Source of the DNA: Tabrizicola oligotrophica
GTDB lineage: Bacteria; Pseudomonadota; Alphaproteobacteria; Rhodobacterales; Rhodobacteraceae
Assembly (NCBI RefSeq): GCF_011008935.1
Contig: NZ_JAAIVJ010000002.1
Coordinates: 1 to 64,000 of the forward strand
Reading direction: 5' to 3'
DNA length: 64,000 nucleotides
The notes under the pieces are model-generated. The model was not told the origin of the DNA, ran no database searches, and saw only the letters and a list, made by a program, of their open reading frames with translations. The position numbers were made by a program, and so were the translations under genes. Shown in pieces: positions 1 to 8,205 of the stretch (within the stretch, counting starts at the first letter, position 1; the number at the start of each line of letters is the position of its first letter).

Positions 1-59
1 GGGAAGAAGGGCTGCAGCCGCGCTATCTGCGCCTCGCTCAGCCAGAAAAGGTTGCTCAT
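1..59 (-). CDS. IS5-family transposase, N-terminal 19 residues (truncated by window edge)
   Basis: The minus-strand frame starting with ATG at 57-59 reads MSNLFWLSEAQIARLQPFFP and runs off the window. This opening matches what is known of the DUF4096-type N-terminus of IS5-family DDE transposases (a short aromatic stretch, then an AQ-x-ARL-x-PFFP segment). The Shine-Dalgarno sequence GGAAGGAG lies 8 bases upstream. Catalytic DDE residues would be outside the window, so activity cannot be judged. Confidence 0.75.
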   Translation of the reverse strand, partial: MSNLFWLSEAQIARLQPFF

Positions 60-123
60 TGATCGGTCTCCTTCCGGAGGCTGAATCACGGCACGAGCGG
101 ATAATCAATGGGTCCTGACCCTA
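1..123 (-). mobile_element. IS5-type insertion sequence, partial (5' end only)
   Basis: The first 123 bases read, on the minus strand, as the left part of an insertion sequence. A terminus with the imperfect palindrome GGGTCCTGACCC lies at 110-121. It is followed inward by about 50 untranslated bases, a strong ribosome binding site (GGAAGGAG) and the first codons of a transposase. The rest lies beyond the window, so size, the other inverted repeat and any target duplication cannot be seen. The element sits about 110 bases past the stop codon of dnaE2 and does not interrupt it. The terminus position is an estimate from the palindrome. Confidence 0.7.
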
Positions 124-230
124 GGGCCCAATCTTCTAAACCTGCCGGTTGGTCAGCGGTCGCGAACCAGCCAACCGCATCCGCCGTAGCGGACTTCTGC
201 CGTCCTCCGCTTCGGCGCTATGTTTCTCCC

Positions 231-3200
231 TCAATGAAAATCCCGGCTCGGAAACAGCCGCTTCGCCTGTTCCCTCGGGTGATGGGCAGTGGTTCGCATA
301 CTTCCACCTGCCGGGCGTCTGGTCTCGTCCGCGCGACCATCATTTGCCTCGATCAGGACGGGACGGCCGAGGGTGGATAGCAGGAGGGAGACATCCTCGA
401 CCTTTTCCGCGATCAGATGGACAACCGGGCCATCGCGTTCGATGCGGCCTGTGACCCGCACAAGCCGCCCGGCGATCACGGCCTTGCGGAAGACTTCATA
501 GACCCTGCGCCAGATCACGACGTTCGACACACCCGTTTCATCCTCCAGCGTCAGGAAGATCACGCCCGAGGCGGTGCCGGGGCGTTGGCGGGTGATGACG
601 AGGCCGGTGACGGTGATGCGGCCTTTGGCTTGGGGCAGCCGGTCATGCGGCAGGCTTTCCGGCAGGCAGGGGCGCAGGAGTTCCATCGGATGGGCGCGCA
701 GGGAGAGGCGCAGCGACAGATAATCCTCGATCACCTCCTGACCCAGGGTCATCTGCGGCAGGTGAACTGCGGGTTCCTCGCTGCCCTCGCCATCGGTTCC
801 GAACAGGGGCAACGGTGCCGGGCCGCGCAGGGCCTTGGCGGCCCAGAGCGCCTCGCGGCGGCTCAGGCCCAAGGGGGTGAAGGCATCCGCCTCGGCCAGT
901 CGTTCCAGAGTGTCGGGCTTGATCCCGGCTCGTCGCCACAGGCTTTCGACATCGGGATAGCCGTTGCCCCGCGCCGCCTTGATCCAGTCGGCGTCGTCCT
1001 CGCGCATCCCCTTGATCTGGCGGAAGCCCAGCCGCAGGGCCAGTTGTCCATCCGTGTGGGGTTCAAGGGTGCAGTCCCATTCGGAGTGATTGACCGAGAC
1101 GGGGCGGACCTCGACCCCGCAATCCCGGGCGTCACGAACCAGCTGGGCGGGGGCATAGAAACCCATTGGTTGGGAGTTCAGGAGCGCGCAGGTGAAGACC
1201 GCCTGATGATGGCATTTGAGCCAGGCCGAGATATAGACCAGCCGGGCGAAGCTCGCGGCATGGCTTTCGGGGAAGCCGTAGGAGCCGAAGCCCTCGATCT
1301 GTGCAAAGCAGCGGGCGGCGAAATCCGCGTCATAGCCGCGTGCCAGCATGCCAGAGACGAAACGGTCCCGGAAATCGCCGATGGTTCCCATCCGCTTGAA
1401 AGTGGCGAGGGATCGGCGCAGGCGGTCAGCCTCGGAAGGCGTGAAGCCGGCGGCGACAACGGCAATCTGCATGGCCTGTTCCTGAAACAGCGGCACGCCA
1501 TAGGTGCGGCCCAGCACCTCCATCATGGCGGGGCCGAGGTCTTCGACTGGTTCCAACCCCTGACGGCGCTTGATGAAGGGGTTCACCATACCGCCCTGGA
1601 TCGGGCCGGGACGCACGATGGCCACTTCGCACACCAGATCGTAGGATTCCCGAGGGCGCATCTTTGGCAGGAAATTCATCTGCGCCCGGCTTTCAACTTG
1701 GAAGATGCCCACAGCATCGGCCCGGCAGAGCATGTCATAGACTTGTTCCCGCTGGATATATTCGGGGTTGTCCTGCGTCTCCTGCCCATGATCCGGCTTC
1801 AGTGTCGCCAGATCCATCCTGATCCCGCGATGATCCTGCAAAAGACCAAAAGCCTTGCGGATGCAGGTCAGCATCCCGAGGGCCAGAACATCGACCTTCA
1901 GCAGGCCAAGCGCGTCGATGTCGTCCTTGTCCCATTCGATGATGGTGCGGTCCTCCATCGCGGCGTTTTCGATGGGGCAAAGCTCATCCAGCCGCCCGCG
2001 CGTGATGACAAAGCCGCCGACATGCTGCGACAGATGGCGCGGAAAGCCGATGATCTGGCCGATGAGTTCCGTGGCGAGGCCGACCCGCCGGTCGGTCGGG
2101 TCCAGCCCGGCATCGCGCAGGCGGTCCGCACCGGGAGCGGAGGAGGACCAGCCCCAGATCTGACCGGCAAGGCGCGCGATCACGTCCTGGCTCAGGCCCA
2201 TGACTTTGCCGACCTCACGGATGGCGGCGCGGCTGCGGAAATGGATCACCGTGGCGGTCAACCCGGCGCGTTCGCGGGTATAGCGTTTATAGATCCACTG
2301 GATGACTTCTTCCCGACGCTCATGCTCGAAATCGACGTCTATATCCGGCGGTTCGCCGCGTTCCTTGCTGATGAAACGTTCGAAGATCAGGGTGATGCTT
2401 TCCGGGGGCACTTCGGTGATGCCCAGCAGATAGCAGACCACCGAATTGGCGGCCGATCCCCGGCCCTGACAGAGAATACCCTCCCCTCGGGCAAAGGTGA
2501 CGATGTCATGCACGGTCAGGAAATAGGGCGCGTAGTCGACCTCCCGGATCAGGGCCAGCTCCTTCTCGACGCGGTGGATGATCTTCGGCGGTGGTCCGTC
2601 GGGATAGCGCCAGTGCAGGCCGTCGCGGGTCAGCCGTTCCAGCCGGTCTTGCGCGGGTTCGCCGTCCTTTGCCTCGTCGGGATATTGATAGCGCAGGTCG
2701 GAAAGTTGGAAGGTACAGGCATTGGCGATCTCGATGCTCCGCCGGAGGGCAGCCGGATAGCGGTGGAAGAGCCGGGCCATCTCGGCGCCCGACTTCAACC
2801 GGCGCTCGCCATTGGTCAGACGATGCCTGCCGATATTGTCGATGGTGACGCCAAGGCGCAGGCAGGTCAGCACATCGGCCAGCGGGCGACGGGCGGCGCG
2901 GTGCATCAGCACATCGCCGAGGGCGACCAGCGGCAGGCCGGTGGATTGGGAGAGGGCAGAGAGCCGGTCCAGGCGCGGTTGATCGCGTCCGTCATATTGC
3001 GGGGCAGCGCCAAGGAAGCAGTCGCCGGGGAAGCGACGGGACAGTGCCAGCAGATCGGGTCGGGGGGAAGGACCGGGTTCCATCGGGTCTGGCGGCAAAG
3101 CGATGAGCATCATCCCCGCCCCCCATTCGACCAGATCGGCACGGGTCAGGTGGCAGTCGCCTTTCGGTGCCCGGCGCTTGCCAAGCGACAAGAGCCGGGT

Positions 3201-3620
3201 CAGCCGCGACCAAGCGGCAAGGTCGCGGGGCAGAGCCAGCCATTCGATGGGGCTGTCGGTCAGCACCAGCCGCGCGCCGGGAATCAGCCGGGGCAAGGGG
3301 GCAGGGTTCATCATCGGGGTAACTGTCTCGCCCGTGAAATGCGGCACTGTCTGTCGGCTGGAATGATCGGTCACCCGTTGGGAGCGGATCACCGGACCGT
3401 CCGGCACGGCCTGAGCCGTGGCGAGTGCCGCTTCCCGTATGCGCGTCAGTTCTTTCAGCGCGGAAAACGCCCGCACCACCCCGGCCACCGAATTGCGGTC
3501 GGTGATCGCAATGGCAGACAGGCCCAGTTCCGCAGCGCGGGTGACCAGTTCCTCAGGGTGGGACGCCCCGGTCAGAAAGGTAAAGTTCGATGTCACACAA
3601 AGTTCGGCATAGGGGGTCAT
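231..3620 (-). CDS. dnaE2: Error-prone DNA polymerase III alpha subunit DnaE2 (ImuC)
   Basis: 1129 residues, the usual DnaE2 length. It is the translesion polymerase of the ImuA-ImuB-DnaE2 mutasome, which extends past DNA lesions during SOS mutagenesis. The N-terminus (YAELCVTSNFTFLTGASHPE) is a PHP domain of the DnaE2 type. The polymerase motif PDIDVDFEHERREE is near residue 420, and an OB-fold (GRITVTGLVITRQRPGT) is near residue 1000. The C-terminus ends in the family-typical SRDFH, so the gene is complete. An in-frame start 24 codons upstream (3692) was rejected. ATG 3620 has AAGGAG 6 bases upstream and overlaps the imuB stop codon (ATGA). It is the last gene of the SOS operon. Confidence 0.97.
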   Translation of the reverse strand: MTPYAELCVTSNFTFLTGASHPEELVTRAAELGLSAIAITDRNSVAGVVRAFSALKELTRIREAALATAQAVPDGPVIRSQRVTDHSSRQTVPHFTGETVTPMMNPAPLPRLIPGARLVLTDSPIEWLALPRDLAAWSRLTRLLSLGKRRAPKGDCHLTRADLVEWGAGMMLIALPPDPMEPGPSPRPDLLALSRRFPGDCFLGAAPQYDGRDQPRLDRLSALSQSTGLPLVALGDVLMHRAARRPLADVLTCLRLGVTIDNIGRHRLTNGERRLKSGAEMARLFHRYPAALRRSIEIANACTFQLSDLRYQYPDEAKDGEPAQDRLERLTRDGLHWRYPDGPPPKIIHRVEKELALIREVDYAPYFLTVHDIVTFARGEGILCQGRGSAANSVVCYLLGITEVPPESITLIFERFISKERGEPPDIDVDFEHERREEVIQWIYKRYTRERAGLTATVIHFRSRAAIREVGKVMGLSQDVIARLAGQIWGWSSSAPGADRLRDAGLDPTDRRVGLATELIGQIIGFPRHLSQHVGGFVITRGRLDELCPIENAAMEDRTIIEWDKDDIDALGLLKVDVLALGMLTCIRKAFGLLQDHRGIRMDLATLKPDHGQETQDNPEYIQREQVYDMLCRADAVGIFQVESRAQMNFLPKMRPRESYDLVCEVAIVRPGPIQGGMVNPFIKRRQGLEPVEDLGPAMMEVLGRTYGVPLFQEQAMQIAVVAAGFTPSEADRLRRSLATFKRMGTIGDFRDRFVSGMLARGYDADFAARCFAQIEGFGSYGFPESHAASFARLVYISAWLKCHHQAVFTCALLNSQPMGFYAPAQLVRDARDCGVEVRPVSVNHSEWDCTLEPHTDGQLALRLGFRQIKGMREDDADWIKAARGNGYPDVESLWRRAGIKPDTLERLAEADAFTPLGLSRREALWAAKALRGPAPLPLFGTDGEGSEEPAVHLPQMTLGQEVIEDYLSLRLSLRAHPMELLRPCLPESLPHDRLPQAKGRITVTGLVITRQRPGTASGVIFLTLEDETGVSNVVIWRRVYEVFRKAVIAGRLVRVTGRIERDGPVVHLIAEKVEDVSLLLSTLGRPVLIEANDGRADETRRPAGGSMRTTAHHPREQAKRLFPSRDFH

Positions 3621-5107
3621 GCGAACTCTCCTTGCGCGAACCAGTCGCCTATCATGGTCAGCCCACCAGCTTGCGGCGTGTGAAAGAGCCACAGACGTGG
3701 ACCTTCACGCGTCTCGATCCGCCAGTAATCGCGCAGACCCGTGCGCCAGGCCGGATCATCAAACCACCATTCCGGGGTGATCCGCTCGGGACCGGTGGCG
3801 CGCAGGCTGGTCAGGGTCATCCGCCGCCAGCGAAAAAGGGCGGGGGGATTGCCCGCGCCTACCTGCACGGGTTCGGGCGGAAACAGGATCGCGGGGCGCA
3901 TCGGACCGCCCCGCGGCGGTGATGGCATGGGCGCGGTATAGGCGACGGGCACCATGAGCGAGCTGCGCTCGGGAATGCAACTCTCGGCCGGGTGCAGACG
4001 CAGCACCCGGTCAAAGCCGATCCGGTTGCCAAGGCGCGAGACCAGATCAGCCATCGCATCCTCGCCCCGCTGCACCGGCCCCGCCCCCATCTGTTCCGGG
4101 GCCAGAGGTTCCGTGACAGGTGCCGTCAGACGCAGGGCGTCGATGCCAAAGCCAGCGTCGATCTCCTCCACGCCCCGCGCAAACAGGGCCGCGATCCGCG
4201 CCGCATCCCGCATGGGGCGCGCCAGACCGATCTCGACTTGGGCCGTGCCTCGGTCCACCCGGCACAGTTCAAGCCGAACCCGCCTTGCCCCCTGATGGTG
4301 CAGCGCCAGATGGGCACAAAGCCGATCCAGCAGGCGTCCCAGCCCCGCCATTACATCGGACTGCAAGCCAATCGGTTCCGGCAGGGTTATCCGCACCCCG
4401 AAATGCGGGGCCTCGGCTTCTGGCGACACGGGTTCCGGCTGCACGCCAAGCGCCTGATCCAGACGCAGGATCAGACCCTGACCAAAGCGCCTTGCCAAGG
4501 GCGCGCGGGGCAAGGGCAGCAGGTCAGCGATCCGGTTCAGGCCAACCCGCGCCAGCCCCTCCGCCGTCTCATGATCAATCCGCAGGGAGGCCACCGGCAA
4601 CTGCCCGATGCCCTGCGTCAGTGCCCCGTCCGCGACAATGCCGCCGCCGTGCCGGGCAAGTGCATGAGCCGCCCCCCTGGTGCCCGCGATGGCGCTGGTG
4701 GCGGCCAAACCCGCCCGCTCCAGCCTTGCATGCAGATCGGCGCGCATCTCGGCCTCCCCCCCGAACAGATGTGCGACCCCGGAAATATCTGCGATCAGCC
4801 CGTCACTGCCATCGCAAGCCACTATCGGCGCATAGCGCAGCGCCCAACGGCGCAGGGCCGACAGTGCTGCCGCTTCCCCCGCCAGATCTGCAGGACGGGT
4901 CGCAATGTCGGGGCAGATCGCCCGCGCATCGGCCAAGGACATCCCCCGGTGCAGGCCCCGCGCCAGCGCGCCCGTATTCACACAATGCAGATGATCGGAA
5001 TTGCCCGACCGCAGGGTCAGGGCAAAGGCCCCCTCAACGGGGCGTCTCCTGAGGCTGGTGTCGCTCGCCAGCCGCAGAAACCAGATGGAAAGCAGCCGAC
5101 GCGCCAT
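3617..5107 (-). CDS. imuB: Y-family polymerase-like protein ImuB
   Basis: 496 residues. ImuB is a catalytically inactive Y-family relative that links ImuA and DnaE2 to the beta clamp. The start MARRLLSIWFLRLASD has the ImuB-type WF-x-RLA-x-D segment where active DinB/UmuC polymerases carry the metal-binding D-x-D-x-FF motif, so loss of catalysis is visible in the sequence. The C-terminal segment (YWRIETREGPRLWLFH, then WFAQGEFA) is the usual ImuB ending. It overlaps imuA by 74 bp upstream and dnaE2 by 4 bp downstream, so translation is probably coupled. Confidence 0.95.
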   Translation of the reverse strand: MARRLLSIWFLRLASDTSLRRRPVEGAFALTLRSGNSDHLHCVNTGALARGLHRGMSLADARAICPDIATRPADLAGEAAALSALRRWALRYAPIVACDGSDGLIADISGVAHLFGGEAEMRADLHARLERAGLAATSAIAGTRGAAHALARHGGGIVADGALTQGIGQLPVASLRIDHETAEGLARVGLNRIADLLPLPRAPLARRFGQGLILRLDQALGVQPEPVSPEAEAPHFGVRITLPEPIGLQSDVMAGLGRLLDRLCAHLALHHQGARRVRLELCRVDRGTAQVEIGLARPMRDAARIAALFARGVEEIDAGFGIDALRLTAPVTEPLAPEQMGAGPVQRGEDAMADLVSRLGNRIGFDRVLRLHPAESCIPERSSLMVPVAYTAPMPSPPRGGPMRPAILFPPEPVQVGAGNPPALFRWRRMTLTSLRATGPERITPEWWFDDPAWRTGLRDYWRIETREGPRLWLFHTPQAGGLTMIGDWFAQGEFA

Positions 5108-5630
5108 TCCAGTCGATCATCCAATCGCCAGTAGTTCCCTTTTTGTTCTTATTAAGGGACCACTGGTGCAGAGTCGAGTCCGGCGGGCCGCAAGCCGGTT
5201 CACAATGCCACCGGGTCTCGGTCGCAGCACAGCCTGTCCCGTCACGGATCAGCATCAATCCGACGGTCTGCCCCGCCTCGGCGGCCAGTTGCAATCGGCG
5301 GCCCTCGGTCAGCGACAGAGCCTCCCGAGGCTCGGCAATCACCAGACCAACGGGCATCGTGCGCAAGGCTTCCTCGACCGACCAGAGAAGATCGGTCTGA
5401 CCTTTTGGCGTCAGCAGGATCAGCCTCTCCCCCAGGCCTTCCGGAAGCCCGGCAAGCAGCGGCCGTTCGGGAACATGGTCCGGCAGGATCCAGACCACCG
5501 GCCCGGCATGGCGCATCGCCTGAAACAGCGCAAAGGCCCGACACCCCCGCCCACCCGCCTCATGCATCCGGCGCGGGGCAAGGGTCAGCGGGTCAACACC
5601 CACGGGTCTATGGCGCAGGTCATGCAGCAT
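5034..5630 (-). CDS. imuA: Mutagenesis accessory protein ImuA
   Basis: 198 residues, somewhat shorter than many ImuA proteins. It resembles a RecA/SulA-type core without an intact Walker A motif. Recognisable family segments are VVWILPDHVPERPLLAGLPE, ILLTPKGQTDLLWSVEEALR and the C-terminal WMIDWNGASAAFHLVSAAGE. The protein supports DnaE2-dependent translesion synthesis by binding ImuB and RecA (family knowledge). The start at 5630 was chosen by conservation (MLHDLRHRP); a GTG six bases upstream is possible. It overlaps the SRAP gene by 11 bp and imuB by 74 bp. Confidence 0.88.
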   Translation of the reverse strand: MLHDLRHRPVGVDPLTLAPRRMHEAGGRGCRAFALFQAMRHAGPVVWILPDHVPERPLLAGLPEGLGERLILLTPKGQTDLLWSVEEALRTMPVGLVIAEPREALSLTEGRRLQLAAEAGQTVGLMLIRDGTGCAATETRWHCEPACGPPDSTLHQWSLNKNKKGTTGDWMIDWNGASAAFHLVSAAGERHQPQETPR

Positions 5631-6297
5631 CTTCACGCGCGCCTTCCGAGACGATCTCCAGCTCGCCATTCGGCAGGGGGCGCTGCAGGGTCAGGGCTTC
5701 CGCCATTGGTGCGATCAACCAGCGCCGCCAGTCCTCGGGCCGGGTCAGGATCACCGGCATCGCCTTGGGGTGGATGCGTTCCACCTCGCGGTTCGGCGCG
5801 CAGGTCAGGAAGCCGAACAGCGTTGCCGTCACCGGCCCTTCCTTCAGCTTGCGCACCGAGGTCCAATCGGTCCAGATGCCCGCGAAACAGGCAAGCGGCC
5901 GATCCTGCCCAAGTGCGAACCAGACCGGATGGTTGCGCGGCGCGCCCGGTCGGCTGTCGAATTCGGAAAAGCTGGTGAAGGGCACAAGGCAGCGCTGTTC
6001 CACCCCCAGCCAGCGCCGCCAGTGCGGCGAGGCCAGATTGCGAATGTTGGTGACGCCGGGGTCGGTCCGCTTGCCGTCCAGAAACTGCGGCGGCGTCGGC
6101 ATCCCCCAGCGCGCCATGGACAGGCGCAGCCCGGTCGCGCTCCGTCGCAGGATCGGGGCGGCATGGTCAGGATAGATGCCGGGCTGAGATGGCAGATTGC
6201 CCGTCACATCCTCCAGCACCTCGCCGTCATCCACCAGATCATCAAATTCCTGACATATGGCGTCCTGCGACTTGGTCTGAGAGTAGATGTTGCACAT
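5620..6297 (-). CDS. SOS response-associated peptidase (SRAP/HMCES/YedK family)
   Basis: 225 residues. SRAP proteins form a thiazolidine crosslink with abasic sites in single-stranded DNA through Cys2 and shield them from error-prone bypass. The start is set at MCNIYSQ so that Cys2 is exposed after Met removal. An upstream in-frame ATG at 6318 would bury it. Other conserved parts are visible: CLVPFTSFSEFD (the active-site Glu region) and HPKAMPVIL (the active-site His region). It is the first gene of the operon with imuA, imuB and dnaE2, and a LexA box lies 32 bp upstream. Pairing the AP-site shield with the mutasome in one transcript suggests joint SOS induction. Confidence 0.95.
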   Translation of the reverse strand: MCNIYSQTKSQDAICQEFDDLVDDGEVLEDVTGNLPSQPGIYPDHAAPILRRSATGLRLSMARWGMPTPPQFLDGKRTDPGVTNIRNLASPHWRRWLGVEQRCLVPFTSFSEFDSRPGAPRNHPVWFALGQDRPLACFAGIWTDWTSVRKLKEGPVTATLFGFLTCAPNREVERIHPKAMPVILTRPEDWRRWLIAPMAEALTLQRPLPNGELEIVSEGAREDAA

Positions 6298-6328
6298 GGC
6301 AGTACTCGGTATTCGCAAGCGGGCGCGT

Positions 6329-6343
6329 GAACATTACCGGAAC
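6329..6343 (-). promoter_or_regulatory. LexA SOS box (GAAC-N7-GAAC)
   Basis: The sequence GAACATTACCGGAAC is an exact GAAC-N7-GAAC (GTTC-N7-GTTC on the other strand), the LexA recognition pattern described for Rhodobacter-type alphaproteobacteria. It lies 32 bp upstream of the SRAP start and therefore covers the expected promoter of the SRAP-imuA-imuB-dnaE2 operon. The exact match and position make this a strong call; binding itself is inferred. Confidence 0.87.
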
Positions 6344-7035
6344 TTCTGGCGTTGGGGAAGTGCCGTGTTTCGCGGCAATCATCGCGAACGGGACATAGAC
6401 GCCGTTCACCTCGAACGTCACTGCTGCCACCCAGGTTCTTAGAGCGAAGCTTAGGGGCCCAGAGTACCGGCACGAGGTGAGCGGCACCACCACATGGGGA
6501 CCAGGTAGGCTGGGCTTCGTACCATTCTCTGATCGCACGCGTAACCTTGCATTTCGGTCGAGCAACGAGACCGGTTGATCATTGTCGACGATGGCCCCCG
6601 GAGCGGCGGGCGGGACAAGGACGAAATGGGCTTTGAAGAAACGATCACGATTGGCAGCGTCGACGCCGGGCAAGTCGTGGCTGGCGATCCCCTCGAATTT
6701 TACGAAAGCACTCGGGCGCGTGTCGGACGATGGCCCCTGTTCCCGTCGACCGACACGGATGTCATCGGTGCCGGGCGTCCTGCCGTGCCGCCCGTATGTC
6801 GCGTCTGACCTTGCCAGTGCCTGATGTCGTGAGGCTGGACCGGGACTGACCATCGGCCCGGGATGATTCGGCCGCGCCCCTCGAGTTGACGGATCTGCAG
6901 GGCAAAAGCGCTGCATCGGCGCAGCAAATGCAGCGATCTCGCATCGAAATTCAGAAATTTTTCCAGCAAACTGTGGTTTCCCACGCCCGAGTTTCTGCGG
7001 GTGCCACTGTTCCCTTGCTTGGAGATCACCCCATC
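6344..7035. other. Intergenic region between SOS operon and PAS gene, no convincing gene
   Basis: About 690 bp between divergently transcribed units. An open frame on the minus strand (6242-6916) runs through the SOS box into the SRAP gene, and a short plus-strand frame lies at 6575-6808. Neither has a recognisable family motif or a good ribosome binding site, and base composition is less GC-rich around 6430-6580. It may be remnant or foreign DNA. No tRNA, repeat or clear sigma-54 promoter was found ahead of the PAS gene. Confidence 0.5.
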
Positions 7036-8205
7036 ATGTCCCCCGTCGCGCCACCTTTCCCGCCGCAATCCGGCGGCCCGGATGCCACCGCCTTCACGGT
7101 CCTCGCACTGGCCGTGGATCTGGATGGCAGCATTCTTGAGACCGACGCCGGGCTCTGCCGGCTGCTGGACCGGTCGGCGGAAGCCGCGCACAGGCTGGAG
7201 ACCCTGCTGCCGGAAGCGACTGCCCGGCTGATCCGCGACTTCCTCGACGGCACTGCCCAGACCGAAATCGCGCAGCACATGCTGCCGCTGCCGGGGCGGC
7301 CCGCCCTGCCGGCGATGGTGGTTCTGGCCCGGCAGGCCGGGCTGGTCGTGGTGCGTATCGCGCTGCTGGCGGCACCTTCCGGCGCCTATGCCGCCGAATT
7401 GATGGCGCAGGCGGAAATCCTGTCGGCCATGCTGGGCACCGCCCCCGAGGCCTTCTGGTGCATCGAATATCAGGAGCCGGTCGATCTGAGCCTGACCGAA
7501 GACTCGGTGATCGACCAGTTCTTCCGCAACGCCTGTTGCTGGCGGGCCTGCAATCCGGCGATGGCAAAGCTTTACCAACTGCCCGAGGGCGTCGACTTTC
7601 ACGACCAGCCGGTGTCGCGTTATTTCCCCGAGACCACGGTGAACCGCGCGATGGTGCGCGATCTGGTGCGCGCGGGCTATACGCTGGACGGGGCGGTGGC
7701 CATCGACCACCGCCATGACGGTTCGGAAATGCTGGTGGTGAACTCGTTCCGGGCGCGGGTCGAGAACGGGCAGCTGCTGCGGATGTGGGGCACGGTGCGC
7801 GACATCAGCACCGAGCGCGCCCGCGAGGACAATCTGGCCAGTCAGGCTTCGGAGATGGAAAGCATTCTGACCGCCTTGCCGGACCCGGTCATTGTTGTCG
7901 GACAGGAAGCCAGGGTGCTGGCGGTGAACCCCGCGGCCGAACGGATGCTGGGTGCCGGTCTGCAACTGGGGCAGTCGCTGGAGGCGGCGGGCTTCTCGGC
8001 GGAAACGGTGCGACGGCTGCGCGAAATGGCGGTTCTTGGCAATGACGACATGATCCCGCTGCACCTGCCGAGCCAAGAGCGGCAGGGCGAAATCTGGCTC
8101 TTGCGCTCGGCCCTGACCGAGAGGGCAGAGGGGCGGCTGGTGATTTCCGCCTGCCGTCAGAGTGTGCAGGCGAAACCCCTGCGCCGGGTGGGGGGATCGA
8201 AATGA
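7036..8205 (+). CDS. PAS-domain sensor-like protein without kinase domain
   Basis: 389 residues from ATG 7036; in-frame codons upstream lack homology and a good ribosome binding site, though GGAG 11 bases upstream of this start is itself only fair. Two PAS-like regions can be read: a central one ending in LRMWGTVRDIST (near residue 255) and a C-terminal one starting SILTALPDPVIVVGQEARVL (near residue 275). No H-box or ATPase (HATPase) motifs are present, so it is not a histidine kinase by itself. Its stop overlaps the start of the downstream regulator (ATGA), indicating coupled translation. It probably senses a ligand or redox signal and works with the regulator on the polyamine-type transporter operon; that role is inferred from position only. 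Confidence 0.75.
   Translation: MSPVAPPFPPQSGGPDATAFTVLALAVDLDGSILETDAGLCRLLDRSAEAAHRLETLLPEATARLIRDFLDGTAQTEIAQHMLPLPGRPALPAMVVLARQAGLVVVRIALLAAPSGAYAAELMAQAEILSAMLGTAPEAFWCIEYQEPVDLSLTEDSVIDQFFRNACCWRACNPAMAKLYQLPEGVDFHDQPVSRYFPETTVNRAMVRDLVRAGYTLDGAVAIDHRHDGSEMLVVNSFRARVENGQLLRMWGTVRDISTERAREDNLASQASEMESILTALPDPVIVVGQEARVLAVNPAAERMLGAGLQLGQSLEAAGFSAETVRRLREMAVLGNDDMIPLHLPSQERQGEIWLLRSALTERAEGRLVISACRQSVQAKPLRRVGGSK

Noticed and set aside
417-3683. Long plus-strand open frame of 1088 codons
   Set aside because: It is antisense to dnaE2, which has clear motifs throughout; the plus-strand translation is low-complexity (Gln, Gly, Asp, Arg) as expected for a GC-rich shadow.
3617-5107. Active Y-family polymerase
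   Set aside because: The N-terminal metal-binding acidic motif is absent, so ImuB is the better name.
6950-7035. Sigma-54 promoter before the PAS-regulator-transporter operon
   Set aside because: TGCCAC and TTGCTT near 7000-7020 have the wrong spacing for the -24/-12 GG-GC pattern.
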